Below, piece by piece: positions 1 through 12,015 of a DNA stretch of 64,000 nucleotides; within the stretch, counting starts at the first letter, position 1; every line of letters starts with the position of its first letter. Below the pieces are notes generated by a model, which was not told the origin of the DNA, ran no database searches, and saw nothing but the letters and a program-made list of their open reading frames with translations. Location: contig CM063252.1 of assembly GCA_032158295.1 (NCBI GenBank), forward strand, positions 20,294,036 through 20,358,035, read 5' to 3'. This stretch comes from Pycnopodia helianthoides (taxonomy: Eukaryota; Echinodermata; Asteroidea; Forcipulatida; Asteriidae). The position numbers and the translations under genes are program-made.

Positions 1-3000
1 AACCTCTAAACACAGGAAACAATGTCTTAACTCTACAGTCTAGATTGCAACTCAATGCAGCCCCTGCAGTCGAAAACAAGGTAACATCAATTACACGGGC
101 AAGTGCTAGCCAGTGCAGTCGCAGCGGTACGGTCATGCGATACGCTTTGCGCTTGAGCATTGGCAAACACAAGTGAAGTAATCCATCTTGCTTGTTCGTC
201 CAAACAACGAAAGGTTGTGTCACAGCAAACAACAGAATATGCACACTTGGTGACATTTGCCTTGGGGTTTCCATTTTTATGTAGAACAGTTCAGATTCAT
301 CTTGTGATTGTATATTCTGCGACAATCACAATGCACTCAGTCAAAGTCAAATGCATCCAATATTTGTATATTTGAAAAAATAATGCTATTCATATTATTA
401 ATGAACAAACATCTCAGTCAGAGAGTTTATGCACTCTGATCGGTAAATTTGAGAAGACTTGTCACGTGGGGGGTATATTGGTGACAAAATACCGGATCTG
501 TGAACTACAGAATAAATGGCTGCCGAACACCAACCAAAAGTATTTATATTTATGGTGCCGTTAATTTTCAAAGCTCGTCAAGTCATAGTCTTGTTGTTGA
601 AAATATGCATAAACAGTTAACTATGTGCAAGAGATAAGGTTCCACACAAAAATTGAACAGTATACAGAAAACTCTTAAATAATCTAAGTAAGCCAAATAT
701 TCAGTTGTATTTGTTTGTTTGATTTTAGTTTTTCCTTTTTTGTAACCTTGTTATTAGGAAGCTGTTGGAACAATACAACCTCTTGATCCATCAACAAAGC
801 AGTTAAGCTTCAACCCGCAGTATGATCAGCTGTTTGCACCACAGGTATCAAAAGCTTATTTTTTATAACAATATCTTCTTTTCCTTGTCTGAAAAAATGT
901 TGAACTATCATTTAGAATTAAGAAATTTGCTTATTTTTCAATAGTTATCTGTTTACAAAAAAGGCAATAGCTAAAATAATTGTGTCTTTCAATACTATGA
1001 CGTTACTCATTCTTACAAACATTGTGAGATTCATGAGTTTGTGAAATAAATTCACATCATGTGCATGTAAAAAGAATTATAGTGCTATATAAACTGATAC
1101 ACTTTTGACTAATTTGCCAGGTTGGTCCAGCTAACCCTTTCAAGACACAACAACAAGCTGCTAAGAAAAACATGTTAGCCGGCTACACTGAGGACGCACA
1201 TTTTAACCACTTCCAGTTTGAAAACCAGAGAAGGACATTTACGAGTTATGGTAAGAAAAATTGTTTGCAAAATGATCTGGAGATAAATTTTTGCCATAAT
1301 CATGAAGCCAACTGAGATGAAGAATCAACAACAAAAATGTTATAAATGTATAAACTGCTCTGTTGTTCGCTGTTGGGCTAATATCCAAAGTATGCGTGTG
1401 CATGCTATTTCCTGCAGCCCGGGCACTATTCTTTTTCAGTTTTGCCTGGTTTCAGAAAACTAGTCTCTGGCGCTGTACAGCAATTTCTGCAATGAAATTA
1501 TTAGTATTTGTATTTAAATGGTCTGTATTGACTGGTATTTTTGATGACTATGCACCACTCAGCAATTTTGTTGTGTTACTCACAGACTATCAGTTGCATA
1601 GACAATCACTAGAGCCTGCATTGCCAACATATGTGTAATTGTGTTTAAACAATTTATTAAGTTTTATTTGAAGTCTTGTTTCATGTTTTTTTTTAACTAA
1701 AACTAAATATTGTTCCTGATAATTATTATTTTGTTTAGTACAAATATCATACAAAAGTCATTTTATTTGTGAAAAATTTTTCATTAAAGGTTTCGCTGTA
1801 GACCCAAGCAGTATGGACACTGGGGAGACCAAATATGTTGGGACACCTGATACAGAGAATGCTGCTGAAGGTAGTTATTAATAATACATGTAGTACTGTC
1901 ATCTTTAGCTTAGAATTGTGGTTTCTATGCAACTATTTAAAAGTGGAAATCCTAATTCTAGTTATTTGATGGTGTTTAACCATATTTTTGAACCAAGTAT
2001 CTTTTCATTTCTTACATTACTAATCTCTTTCTTTTGTTCTCAGCCAAGACAGTATTTGAAAAGAAACAAGCCCGGCCAGGAGACAAGAGGAAAAGAATTC
2101 AGAAAAATGATGCATCACAAATTGATAACTTTGAAGGACCTTGGGGGAAATATGTTGATGAGGAGACAGTGGCAAAACCGTCAGAGGTACAAAAAATGAT
2201 AACAAGAAAAAATTACATTGAAAACCATGTATACTGGTATACAGAAATCTATTTAAGATTATATCATAATAACTTTTAACATTGTCAGCAAAACTGCTTA
2301 TTTGCTGATGGTAAAGCACAAATATTGATTTACTTATGCTTAATTCTGAGAAATACACGTTGTATATTTAATTTTCAGGAAGAACAAGTAGAATTGGATG
2401 AAATCTTATCCAAAAGGAACAAAAAGGGCAAGAAGGTTGATGAAAAACCAGCAGAAGAGAAGACAACGTTACACAGTAAGTTATTAAAACAAAATGTGAT
2501 TCAATAATTGAATTCATTGTGACTCGGGTCAGCATAAATGCTATGTAATAACCTAGCACGGCTGCGTGCAGAGTTTTTTGTTTGTTTTACATGATAAGAT
2601 CTATATGCTGTTCTTGTGGTATTTGTTTTTCTTTTCAAACTTGCTGAGGCCAGAATAAAATAAGACATTTTATCAAATATAATCATCTTTCATTAGATCT
2701 AGTAAAGTTAATATTTTTGTGATGGAAATTCTCATTAAAAGCTTTTGCTCGACAGTGAACTAACTTTTTATTCCAATTTTTACTCTTTTCTATCAAAGTT
2801 AAAGACATGTATGATTACCAAGGCCGTTCATATCTACATGTCCCTCAAGACATCGATGTTGACCTTAGAACAACAGAACCACCTGATAAATGCTACCTTC
2901 CTAAAAAACACATTCACACATGGGCTGGGCACACAAAGGGTGTGGCAGCCATCAGGCTATTCCCACAGTCTGGCCACTTGTTATTGTCATGTGGAATGGA

Positions 3001-6000
3001 TAGTAAAATCAAGGTATTTAAAATGTTTATTATTTTACTTCACTTTAAAGGCACAGTACACGTTTGGTAATGACTCTGAAAATTAATGGCAATAAAAACT
3101 TACTTGGTAAGGACAGCAGCTTTGGTTAGTATAATGAATTTTGAGAAACTTTTAACTTTGAAGTACTATCGGTTATGGAAAATACATCACATTTTATTCC
3201 CCCAAAATTGAAACTGAGAAGCATTTCTGCTTCTCAGACTGTGTAACCCTATTGAGAATATTCTTCCTGCGTGGAAATATTCGCTCCGGTTTTTCGGTGA
3301 TATCTCAAAAGCGCCACCTTTTGAAGTGAAATTTTCACAGGTTGGTTTTACTGTATGTACCTACACTTATATAGGATTAGCACAATCAGTAGGCTCCAAT
3401 TACCAAATGTGTACTGTGCCTTTAAGATGGTATTGTTTAGAAAAATGTGTATCCAAGAGACTTTTTCTCAGTCTCTTATTTCTTTATTCTGTAAATTTCT
3501 GTTTTCAGAGGCAGAACAAACTTTAAAAACTGTCCTCGGATTAATTTCTAAAATAAAAATGTACTTTAAATATGGATTCTGTAATGGTTTCCTTGTGGAA
3601 CCACAACACAAAGTTTTGTACTTCAACTCATGGGTTGATCTGTTTGATTCCTTTAACAAATTTAATGCAGTTATGGGATGTCTACCACGAGAGAAAGTTA
3701 ATACGTACCTTCAATGGGCACAAACAAGCAGTCCGGGATGCATGCTTCAGTAATGATGGGACAAAGTTTATCAGTGCCTCGTATGATCGTTACCTGAAAG
3801 TGTGGGACACAGAAACAGGTAAAGTTTTAGTTTTAAGAAAATCTTATATTTTTATAAACACCTGTGTCAATATGTGGTAAGAAAAACTGTAAATGTGTTA
3901 AGAAATGTTTGTACTTGCTTGTGCTGTTAGCAAAATGGGAGGTAAATTTTAATAAAATCAGTGTCTGTAGCACTAAAATAAAGCTTTGGATACAACTCAT
4001 TGATTTACAGACATGCAACTTTTCAGCTGATGGCTGATTTCCTCCTTTTTTCTTTTTATTTGTGCCATAACAAGCTGGAAAACACTGTACTTAGTTCAAT
4101 GTGCTTGGCATTTTTTTGTTTTTTCAAAAACAAAGTTGCAAGTCTGACATTAGTTACAGTCCAAAGCATGCTTTAAAGAATTGTTAACATTCATCAAACT
4201 CATAATGTTTCCTTTTTAGTTGCAGTTTGCTACATTTTCAAGTCTGTGGACTTAATAAATTCAGGTGACATTTTGTTGCAACCTATTTAGTTCTTTATTT
4301 TGTAATAATGCAGGTCAGTGTTTGGGTCGTTACACAAATCGCAAAGTGCCATATTGCGTCAAGTATCATCCAGATGAAGATAAACAACATCTCTTTCTTG
4401 CTGGAATGTCAGACAAAAAGATTGTACAAGTAAGCAGTTAAAACCATTTGTTGAGTTTAATTGATTTTGCGTGGTGCAATTTTATTATTAGGTTTATTTC
4501 TTTATAGAATTTCCTTTTAGAAATGAAATGTGAACTATTAACCTAACTTATCCTTGATGCTCATATGTTTTGTAAATTGAGCTGACCAGCCATTTTAAAT
4601 CATTCAACTGCACAGGTTGTGTAATATGTTTGTTCTGTTTAGCTAGATGCATTCGCCAAATGGTATCGATTGCAGGCTGGCATAGTTTATGTATCATTCA
4701 CCACCGCAGTGGATGTTATTGAATGGTGCGACAGTAGGAAGGTTAAAGAATAACCAAATAACCAAAATAAATAAAACCAACTCGGTCCATTTTTTCACCA
4801 TGCATTATGCAATCACATTTTGTTTTGAAAAAGTCACAGATCACATCATTCAAAGCTGATGCGACCTTCGTTGAAAGTCCTTATATGCATTTGATAGCAT
4901 ACCACAGGGCAGAAGGTGATTTTTTTAGCCTAATATTCAGATGAAAATCATTGATAGTTTTGTTTACAAGGTACAAAATCTCTCTCTTTGGTTTGACTTT
5001 TCTTGGTGTAAAGTTTCTGAGATTGAAGTGTGATATAAATTGTTTTCTTTTTATTGCAAACAGTGGGATATGCGTGAGAATGAAATAGTACAAGAGTATG
5101 ACAGACATCTTGGTGCAGTCAACACCATTACATTTGTGGACCAGAGTCGACGATTTGTGTCAACATCAGATGATAAGAGTATGAGGGTCTGGGAATGGGA
5201 TATCCCTGTGGATTACAAATACATTGCAGACCCCAGTATGCATTCAATGCCGAGTGTTACATTGAGCCAAAATGGTAAGTGATTACAGAGTTAGTGTCCA
5301 AATTCTAGCCCAATCAGCTGTTTTTTAAATTGATTTAACATTCATTATAGAAGTCTACAAACATAGCTTTGTTATTGCCTTGCTAAAAAATTATGCCACT
5401 TAAATTGAAAGTTATAATTACTTTTGCAAATAATTATATATTTTTGGCTTGTAGGTAAATGGCTTGGTTGCCAGTCCATGGACAACCAGATCCTCATCTA
5501 TGGTGCCCATAATCGCTTCCGGCTCAATAAGAAGAAACTATTTAAGGGACACATGGTGGCTGGATATGCTTGCCAGATGGACTTTTCACCTGATATGAGG
5601 TATGGAATTATTTCAAAAGTGGCAGTAGTCACTAGGATTTGTAAAAAGGTAACAGTGGAAAAATAAAGGATAAAGAGTCGTGGCCGAGCTGTTTAGAGCA
5701 CCAAACTCAAGCTTTGGTGTTCTGATCAGCAGAGTGTGGGTTCGAGTCTCGGTCTTGACACTAGTGTCCTTAAGCAGACAGTTAACCAATATTGCTTCCT
5801 CTTTTGAATGGAACATAAAGCCGTAGGTCCCAAGTGTAGTGTAATGCTCGTAAAAGAACCCAGTTTTTACACATATCGCTAAACGAAGGGGTTTACCTTG
5901 GCGTATCTGGCAGTGGCTGCTGAATTGTTACACAATACGATTTCATAATTGAAAAAATGAAATAAAATTCAAAAACCTGTCAAGTATCATAGCAGTAGAT

Positions 6001-7236
6001 ATGTGTGCTGTTTAAGACCATGGTTGAATGACGAGATGACACTTTGACAAGTTGAAAATCAACTTTCAGTTAAACTTAAATTCTATCTTTAAAGGTATTA
6101 TACAGGGTTGGTAAGGATAAAAAACAATTGTTTAATTTTAGTCTGAAAGCTTACTGATTATGAACTTCATGAAGTTCACACTAAAAAACATTTTTCCTGC
6201 GAAATATTTCCCTATTAAATGTAAAGTTATGTTCAAGAAAACTGTATCTGAAAGCCTTATAAATCGCAACAGCTGAGAACAATGTGTTTACATGCTAAAA
6301 ATTGTGCATGTTTTTTACTATTTTCTCTTGACTCACAAAATAGATTAGGCACAAATGTTCACAGGTTTGTTATTTTATGTATGGTCGATCACACAAAACA
6401 TGAACACTGTCTGCAACTATTTTGTCAGCTCTACCACTCCTGTATAATACCAAAACCATAACAAATAGTTTGTGTTTTGAGCTCCATTTTAATTTCCATA
6501 GAGAGACACAGACTTGTGTGTTATACAAGTATTGACTGCAGTCAAGATTTGTTTAATAACAAATCTTCCTTTGATTCTATCTGTATACTTTAATAAAATT
6601 AATTCACACAACTTTACGTACGTGGCAATCAATCATCAAACAAGAACTGTAAAATCTTACGTTGAAATACCGAGTTTTGACAAAATAAGAGGGTACCAGA
6701 CTACTGCTGTTACGTTCGTTCTCTAAACCGTATTTCAAATGCACACATTTTGTACATTACACCGGGTTCGAGGTTGTCAAGCAGCTCGTTTAAATCAATG
6801 TTTGAAGTCAATGTAGTCGGGATACCAGGGTATTCAATCACTAGTACATGGGTCGCTAGGCTATCGTTGAATAGTTCGTTGAATAGTTTGTTTGGTCTGT
6901 GAACATTTACAAGAGTAAAAAATACACAACACCATGTGACACGCTCTCGGCAAATCAACAGATAGAATCAAAGGAAGGGGTGTTATAATACAAATTATTC
7001 ATTGTCCATCATCTCTACATGTATGTCTAATATTTTATTGTTACATTTGTCCTTCTAGTTATGTTGTGTCGGGAGACGCTGATGGAAAACTGAACATCTG
7101 GGATTGGAAATCAACCAAACTGTACAGCCGCATCAAGGCCCATGACTCTGTGTGCATAGGATGCATTTGGCATCCGCATGAAACCTCAAAAGTCATCACT
7201 TGTGGATGGGACGGACAAATAAAATTGTGGGACTGA
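1..7236 (+). CDS. CDC40: CDC40 / PRP17 pre-mRNA splicing factor, 5'-partial
   Basis: WD40-repeat protein of the spliceosome, acting in the nucleus at the second catalytic step of splicing. Exons: 1-80 (open at the left edge), 758-844, 1121-1250, 1790-1870, 2044-2186, 2379-2475, 2799-3013, 3671-3818, 4314-4429, 5064-5274, 5455-5599, 7059-7236 (TGA). All introns are GT/AG and all phases join, giving 542 residues. The family is near 580, so roughly the first 40 are missing. Seen: the conserved N-terminal stretch ([24 protein letters not shown]), then KEMYDYQGR-like [17 protein letters not shown], then seven WD repeats with blades ending in KVWD, VWEW, NIWDW and [30 protein letters not shown] and [17 protein letters not shown] are near-identical to human CDC40 as I recall it. 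Intron 7 and intron 11 hold mobile elements. No frameshift seen. The identity is secure; the N-terminal exon is outside the window. Confidence 0.96.
3045..3425. mobile_element. TTAA-flanked MITE in CDC40 intron 7
   Basis: A 381-bp element with terminal inverted repeats: AGGCACAGTACACGTTTGG at the left and its near-exact reverse complement at the right, each bordered by TTAA (3045-3048 and 3422-3425). The interior has no coding capacity. A perfect 10-bp hairpin with a 4-nt loop lies at 3214-3237. TTAA duplication is typical of piggyBac-type elements, so this is probably a piggyBac-related MITE; that class assignment is inference. Related copies lie at 6089, 7730 and 20485. Confidence 0.8.
5676..5935 (+). 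mobile_element. tRNA-derived SINE, copy 1 (CDC40 intron 11)
   Basis: The head looks like a leucine/serine-type tRNA: an A-box-like TGGCCGAGCTG at 5681 and a B-box GGTTCGAGTCTC at 5739-5750. It is followed by a non-tRNA body (GTGTCCTTAAGCAGACAGTT...) shared with a second copy at 34910. Both copies share the words ACTCAAG, GGTTCGA, GTGTCCTT and TTAACCA in the same order. This is the build of a pol III SINE. The 3' boundary is approximate. Confidence 0.75.
6089..6451. mobile_element. TTAA-type MITE, diverged copy (CDC40 intron 11)
   Basis: The left end is TTAA then AGGTATTATACAGGGTTGGTAAG; the right end at 6431-6451 is the reverse complement of GGTATTATACAGGAGTGGTAG. The left TTAA (6089-6092) is intact, while the right target site has eroded. 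The interior is AT-rich and non-coding. It belongs to the same broad family as the element at 3045, but with a different internal sequence. Confidence 0.65.
6565..6977. repeat. 413-bp element with 20-bp perfect inverted ends (CDC40 intron 11)
   Basis: CTTCCTTTGATTCTATCTGT at 6565-6584 is repeated as an exact reverse complement at 6958-6977. The two arms are unlike the neighbouring TTAA elements. The interior contains the near-duplicate words GTTGAATAGTTCGTTGAATAG. No open frame of note. It is probably another MITE family, lying directly next to the SINE and the MITE in the same intron. Confidence 0.6.
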
Positions 7237-9792
7237 TTTATGTGGACTAGAAATTCCTATGGGTACCTGTACAAAGACTTTTTTATTGAAGATACATTTG
7301 TACATATTAAATGTGTTGTAAATCAAGAATGGCAAATATCTTTGTCATCACAAGAACATGTGAAAAGGGAAATAAGGTTAGACTGAGGTTGTTGCATACA
7401 ACAGGTGTTTTATTTCGTGGTTTTTGTCTCCTTTCTCCAACCCCTTTATGAGACTTTAAAACCTCAGATGCTTACACTCATGTATTGCAATAAGAGAACA
7501 AAGCCTCTCTGTCACAAGTCTGTTTGGCATATTGGTCATGAAAATTGTTTTTTTTAACAACATGAGACAAGGAACATTGTAGATGAGGGCTGAACGTATT
7601 AAACTATGACTATTTTGCCCCTGGGTGGACACATGCAGGCTTCTAAGTTGCCTTAATCTTCCAAAACAGTTGGTAAGAATGGCCGCTAATCCTTATAGGA
7701 AACGGTAATTTGCAACCCAATGTCTGCATTTAAAGCACATGTACAACATTGGTAAATTTCAAAGACTAGTATCTGCACTTTATGTGACCCAACAAATACA
7801 TGAAATAACAAACCTGTGAAATTTTAAGCTCAATCGGTCTTCAGAGTCATGAGAAAACAGTAAAAAAAACATATGTTTCCACTGTTTTCAAGCATCAGGT
7901 TTTGGACACGCGCAATAAAGACTAATTGTTTTACTAATTTCCTAAAAACTATAGTATTTCAAGCAAAACTATTTTAAGGGAAGTTTACTATCATGACCAC
8001 CTTTATACCGTGTAAGTTATGTGCAAATTTATGAACATTTATATTTTCAATCTTACCAATGTTGTTAAAACCCTTTAAATAAAAATGTGTTTTACATACA
8101 TTTAAAAAGTATTTGTTATGTTGTACAGATTTTCCCAAGGCAATTTATTGCTCATTAAGTTTTGTTGCAGTATGAAAGTGCTGATACTTACTTTTATTCA
8201 ATGATTATGACTTTTAAAAATTAATTTCATATAAAATTACAATAATTTTACAGGTACTCCGCTTCCATGCTAGCTGTTTTAAGATTGTTCGTTGTGTTGG
8301 AGCAAGATAAACTCAAATTCATTAAAAAATATAGTAGGGGCCTACACAGATTTGTTTTCTACTTGTAGAACTGGTATGCAATGAAATTGTGATTAAGGTC
8401 ATTTGGTTTTAAGAGAGACATGAGCAAGACGTTGATTTTATAAAACTGCCTCCTTGTTCGCAAAAAAAATAAATATGGAAAGATTCCATACCAATTTAAC
8501 TACAAAGTCCACACTCCAGATATGTGCGTTGTTTATTTCTTACTTTTCATTTATTAAACAAGCCGAGTATACATTCTGAATATTTGTCCATGAAATATTG
8601 TTTAGTTATGGTACAAAAATGTTTTGTAATTGAGTAGTATTCTCTCGACACACTCTCATTCAAATTTTCTGAAAATTGCAGAACAATGACACATTCTTAT
8701 CAAATTTGTGATGTCAAATTAAAGCTATGGAAAGCATTTGTACGTGATGTAAACTTTAAAAATTCAACATTTAAACTACTTGGATGAGTAACTTCTCTAA
8801 ATAGTATGACACTGACAGTGGGCAAGTTCTATATGACGTGAAAGTTTCTTCCCATTAATTTTTGCTTTCATATGAGTTCAAACTGGGCCACAGGACTCTA
8901 AAATATACTGAACATGTATTCATAAATAAGCAAGACGATTCTAAATTGATGTAAATTATAAAGATGATTATTCAGTTGATGCTCAACTTAAAACAATTAT
9001 ACTGCAATTGCACTCAAGTCTGGCGCAGGTTTGGGGTTTGGGGTATTTTTTGTAGGTCCTACGTACAACATTGCTTGCTCAAATGTACACATTTTTGCAC
9101 TCATGTCGTAAGTATGGGGAGGGGGCACAGGGGGATAATGTAGAATAAAATATTGCATTTTATGCGTTTACGTAGTAACTTTAAAAAAAAATTCAAAATA
9201 TTTTTCAATTTACAACACAATGTATTTGTTTTTTACCTCCATGTCAGATTATCTTATAAAAAACAGTAAACGGCATAACAAAGAGCACTTAAAAGGGGTT
9301 TGTTTTAGGAAAAAGCAATGGAAACTAGTTTTAATTGGCCAGAAGTGCCCCCCTAGAACAAGTGGTGGATCCCCTTGTGCCCCCTAGTTTTGTCGCTGTT
9401 TCTCGCTATCCTTATTCAAACACATATGCGGTATGCAGTGCATCTTATCGGTTATCCTCATGCATGTAAGAATCCACTTTTTAAAGGAATGCTAGAACTA
9501 TCAAGTTTGCAACCTTATTAAAAAGTAAGTTTGCTGTTTGGACCATATTTACTTTCTTAGAGGTAGCATTGGGATTGGCAATAATTATCAGCTATCACCC
9601 TGTGGAATGAAAAAATCAACTCAAAGGGCTCAATTTTGTTTAATTATTGTTAAAGATAACTGTTAAAGATAACTTTTGAATAAATGATTTTTCCATTGTC
9701 TATCATGCAGCCTTGAATTAGTACAAACGATATATGGCTGTAAACAGTATACATGTGAATGAGGAAAAGAGATCGGCCTCCTCATGCTACCA
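7237..9792. other. CDC40 3' UTR and AT-rich intergenic DNA
   Basis: The CDC40 3' UTR begins at 7237. AATAAA words occur at about 7914, 8078 and 8468, but I cannot say which is used. Apart from the MITE at 7730-8078, I see only AT-rich, non-coding sequence with short homopolymers. No open frame with recognisable similarity. Confidence 0.6.
7730..8078. mobile_element. TTAA-type MITE downstream of CDC40
   Basis: The left end is TTAAAGCACATGTACAACAT, the right end is the reverse complement of TTTAAAGGGTTTTAACAAC; both run into ATTGGTAA. TTAA flanks both sides (7730-7733 and 8075-8078). Internally it shares AACAAACCTGTGAAA, AGCTCAATCGGTC and GTAAGTTATGTG-type words with the copy at 20485, so the two belong to one subfamily. 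Non-coding. Confidence 0.72.
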
Positions 9793-10032
9793 GGGCCCTA
9801 TTTCATAGAGCTGCTAAGCACAACAATTTGCTTAGCAAGAAATTTCTTCATTGATAAAAACAGGATTACCAACCAAATTTCCTCGTGATTTTCAGGATAA
9901 GCAAACAACAGCTGAATACCAGTAACAAGCAATATGCAACACATGAAAATTTGGTCGGTAACCCTGTTTTTATCAAGGAAGAAATTTCATGCTAAGCAAA
10001 TTTTTGTGCTGAGCAGCTCAGAAATTGGGCCC
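9793..10032. mobile_element. GGGCCC-ended MITE
   Basis: A 240-bp element with terminal inverted repeats of about 27 bp: GGGCCCTATTTCATAGAGCT at the left and its imperfect reverse complement ending in GGGCCC at the right. A second nested inverted pair (GATAAAAACAGGATTACC / GGTAACCCTGTTTTTATC) makes almost the whole element a foldback. I associate this type with repeats common in echinoderm and hemichordate genomes. No clear target duplication. Confidence 0.75.
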
Positions 10033-10400
10033 AGTCCACGACGGAAAACCATTTGAAAATACATTTTTATGTTGCCTTGGGTTAATTTGAGGTGTGCTTT
10101 CGTTACTTTTAGATGGTTCATGTCCTCCTCCAAAATTCAGGATATTGTCTTGATATAATTTACTTACTTTGTACATACTGTCAAATCTGTCAAAGTGCGT
10201 ATCGTCTGCTTTCCATGCTGGCACGGCAGAGTTTCACACTTCTGCTGGTTTTCTGCTCTACCTCCTGGCTGTACCTCTTGTTTTTCTCGAGTTGTGACAC
10301 CAATGATAACCTAAACAATCTCATAACATTACAGAATCTTCCAATTCAACCAAAGTTTTTCTCCGCAGAAAATGTTTTCAATGCATTCAAGTATTCGGTT

Positions 10401-10625
10401 GACTCGGCTCTTGGAAAAAGTTAATTTGCAATGTCGTCTGCTACTTACCTCCTTGCTAGTGCTACTTCAAAAGTTCTGTGTAACAACGTGACTCCATAAG
10501 TTGCGCGCGCACTTTGTATTTGTTTTTGACTCTTGGAAAAAGTTAAACATTTCCAATGTCGTCTGCTACTTCCAAAGTTCTGTGTGACAACGTGACCCTC
10601 CATTAGTTGCGCGCGCACTTTGTTT
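10401..10625. repeat. Two-unit tandem duplication
   Basis: Two copies of a ~100-120 bp unit begin at about 10401 and 10528. Both run GACTC..TTGGAAAAAGTTAA, then AATGTCGTCTGCTACTT, then AAAGTTCTGTGT.ACAACGTGAC and AGTTGCGCGCGCACTTTGT. The first copy carries about 20 extra bases. It lies just upstream of the larger tandem array at 10776. Confidence 0.7.
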
Positions 10626-10775
10626 ACGGACTTCGTGATATGCGCAGTTACTGTTAAAAACTTAAAGCATTGTAACTATTGTTTATTTTGTTGTAAATAT
10701 ATATTAAGTAACTTAATGGTTTGTTTAGATAATGAAATGTTTTTTTGTTAATAAAAAAGTGTTCGAATGATCGCA

Positions 10776-11405
10776 CAGGGAGAAAAAAAACATTGGAAAC
10801 GTGAGGGGACAACCCTGTTCAAATGGGAATATATAAGGGAACGATGTAGTGCATCCCAGAATAACGAGGTTAAAGCTTTCAATTTAACGGTGACGGTATA
10901 CAGCGCCCTCTCTATAAACAACCTTGTTCAATTAGAAACGAACGAGGGGATGACGTCATGTATCCCATAAGAACGAGGTTAAAGCTTGTAATCTAACGGT
11001 GATGTTATTTATATAGCGCCCTCTCTATTGACAACCTTGTTCAATTGGGAATAATGCACAAGGGGACGACGTCATGTATCCCATAAGAACGAGGTTAAAG
11101 CTTGTAATCTAACGGTGATGTTATATAGCGCCCTCTCTATTGACAACCTTGTTCAATTGGGAATAATGCACAAGGGGACGACGTCATGTATCCCATAAGA
11201 ACGAGGTTAAAGCTTGTAATTTAACGGTGACGTTATATAGCGCCCTCTCTAACAACCTTGTTCAATTGGGAACACGTGTGGGGACGACGGCTCGCATCCC
11301 AAAGAAACGAGCAATTTGCAATTTAACGGTTAAAATAAATGGCGCCCCCTGTTGTTTCAATTGTTCGTCAATTTTTAACGGAGCCATAAAATAGCGCCCT
11401 CAGTT
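10776..11405. repeat. ~110-bp tandem array with repeated GCGCCCTCT core
   Basis: Five recognisable units, then a decayed tail. The word AACGAG recurs at 10862, 10972, 11088, 11200 and 11306 (spacing 106-116). GCGCCCTCT occurs at 10903, 11016, 11128 and 11240, then as GCGCCCCCT at 11342 and GCGCCCTCA at 11394. Each central unit also has CCTTGTTCAATT and a GACGTCAT (CRE-like) site; TGACGTCA is perfect at 10951-10958. Central units are nearly identical, while the outer ones have drifted. It sits between CDC40 and dsf. Confidence 0.85.
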
Positions 11406-11794
11406 GTTTTTATGTATTTCATTACTAAAGATTTTTCTTTTCCGCAGCTGTGAGTTTTTTACTAGCGGCTTTATTATATTAGGGTGAAATAGTAGGGAAT
11501 TTTAATTTCGTTTCTTTACAACTTTGGGGATATTTTTAGATAAGAAGTAAACTGGTAATTTTGACAGTTTAATGTGATAAAAGTATTATACAGTTAGGTA
11601 AATTTTACAATTTTAACAGAGAATTTTAAAAGTCTTTTTCATGTTATAATAATATTGGAAAATACATTTATTTGTGAAATTAAGTGGTTTTTGCTTTAAC
11701 AAAATGTTATAGTATAATAATAATGTGAAGCATTTGCCTTTTTTCTGGGGGCGTTTTGTTCGACAGCATAAAAGCTGCTAGGGTACGAGTTTAA

Positions 11795-12015
11795 CTTTGG
11801 TAATTAATTGATCGAGTGGTACCGCCCCTAAGCTTGGCTAGATTGGCATTAATCACAGCTAAATCAATGTGATTGTTATGTACCTATGCTGGACATTATC
11901 ACACAGCCAAAAAGCTAATTAATCATGACGCCGTCTTGAAAACTGATTAATGCTACATTAGCGAAACCGACCGCGACATTATTGATTGGGTAAATTGTTA
12001 ATAAATCGATTTTTC
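11795..12015. promoter_or_regulatory. Candidate enhancer: dense TAAT/GATTA motifs
   Basis: Within 220 bp there are TAATTAATTGATCGA, CATTAATCACAG, AGCTAATTAATCATG, AACTGATTAATG, CATTAGCG and TTGATTGG. These are homeodomain, PBX/HOX-like and related words at higher density than elsewhere in the window. About 2 kb upstream of the dsf start. The motif density is seen; enhancer function is inference only. Confidence 0.25.

Noticed and set aside
2043..2358. Open frames on the strand opposite CDC40
   Set aside because: They are antisense shadows of CDC40 exons 5 and neighbouring intron sequence.
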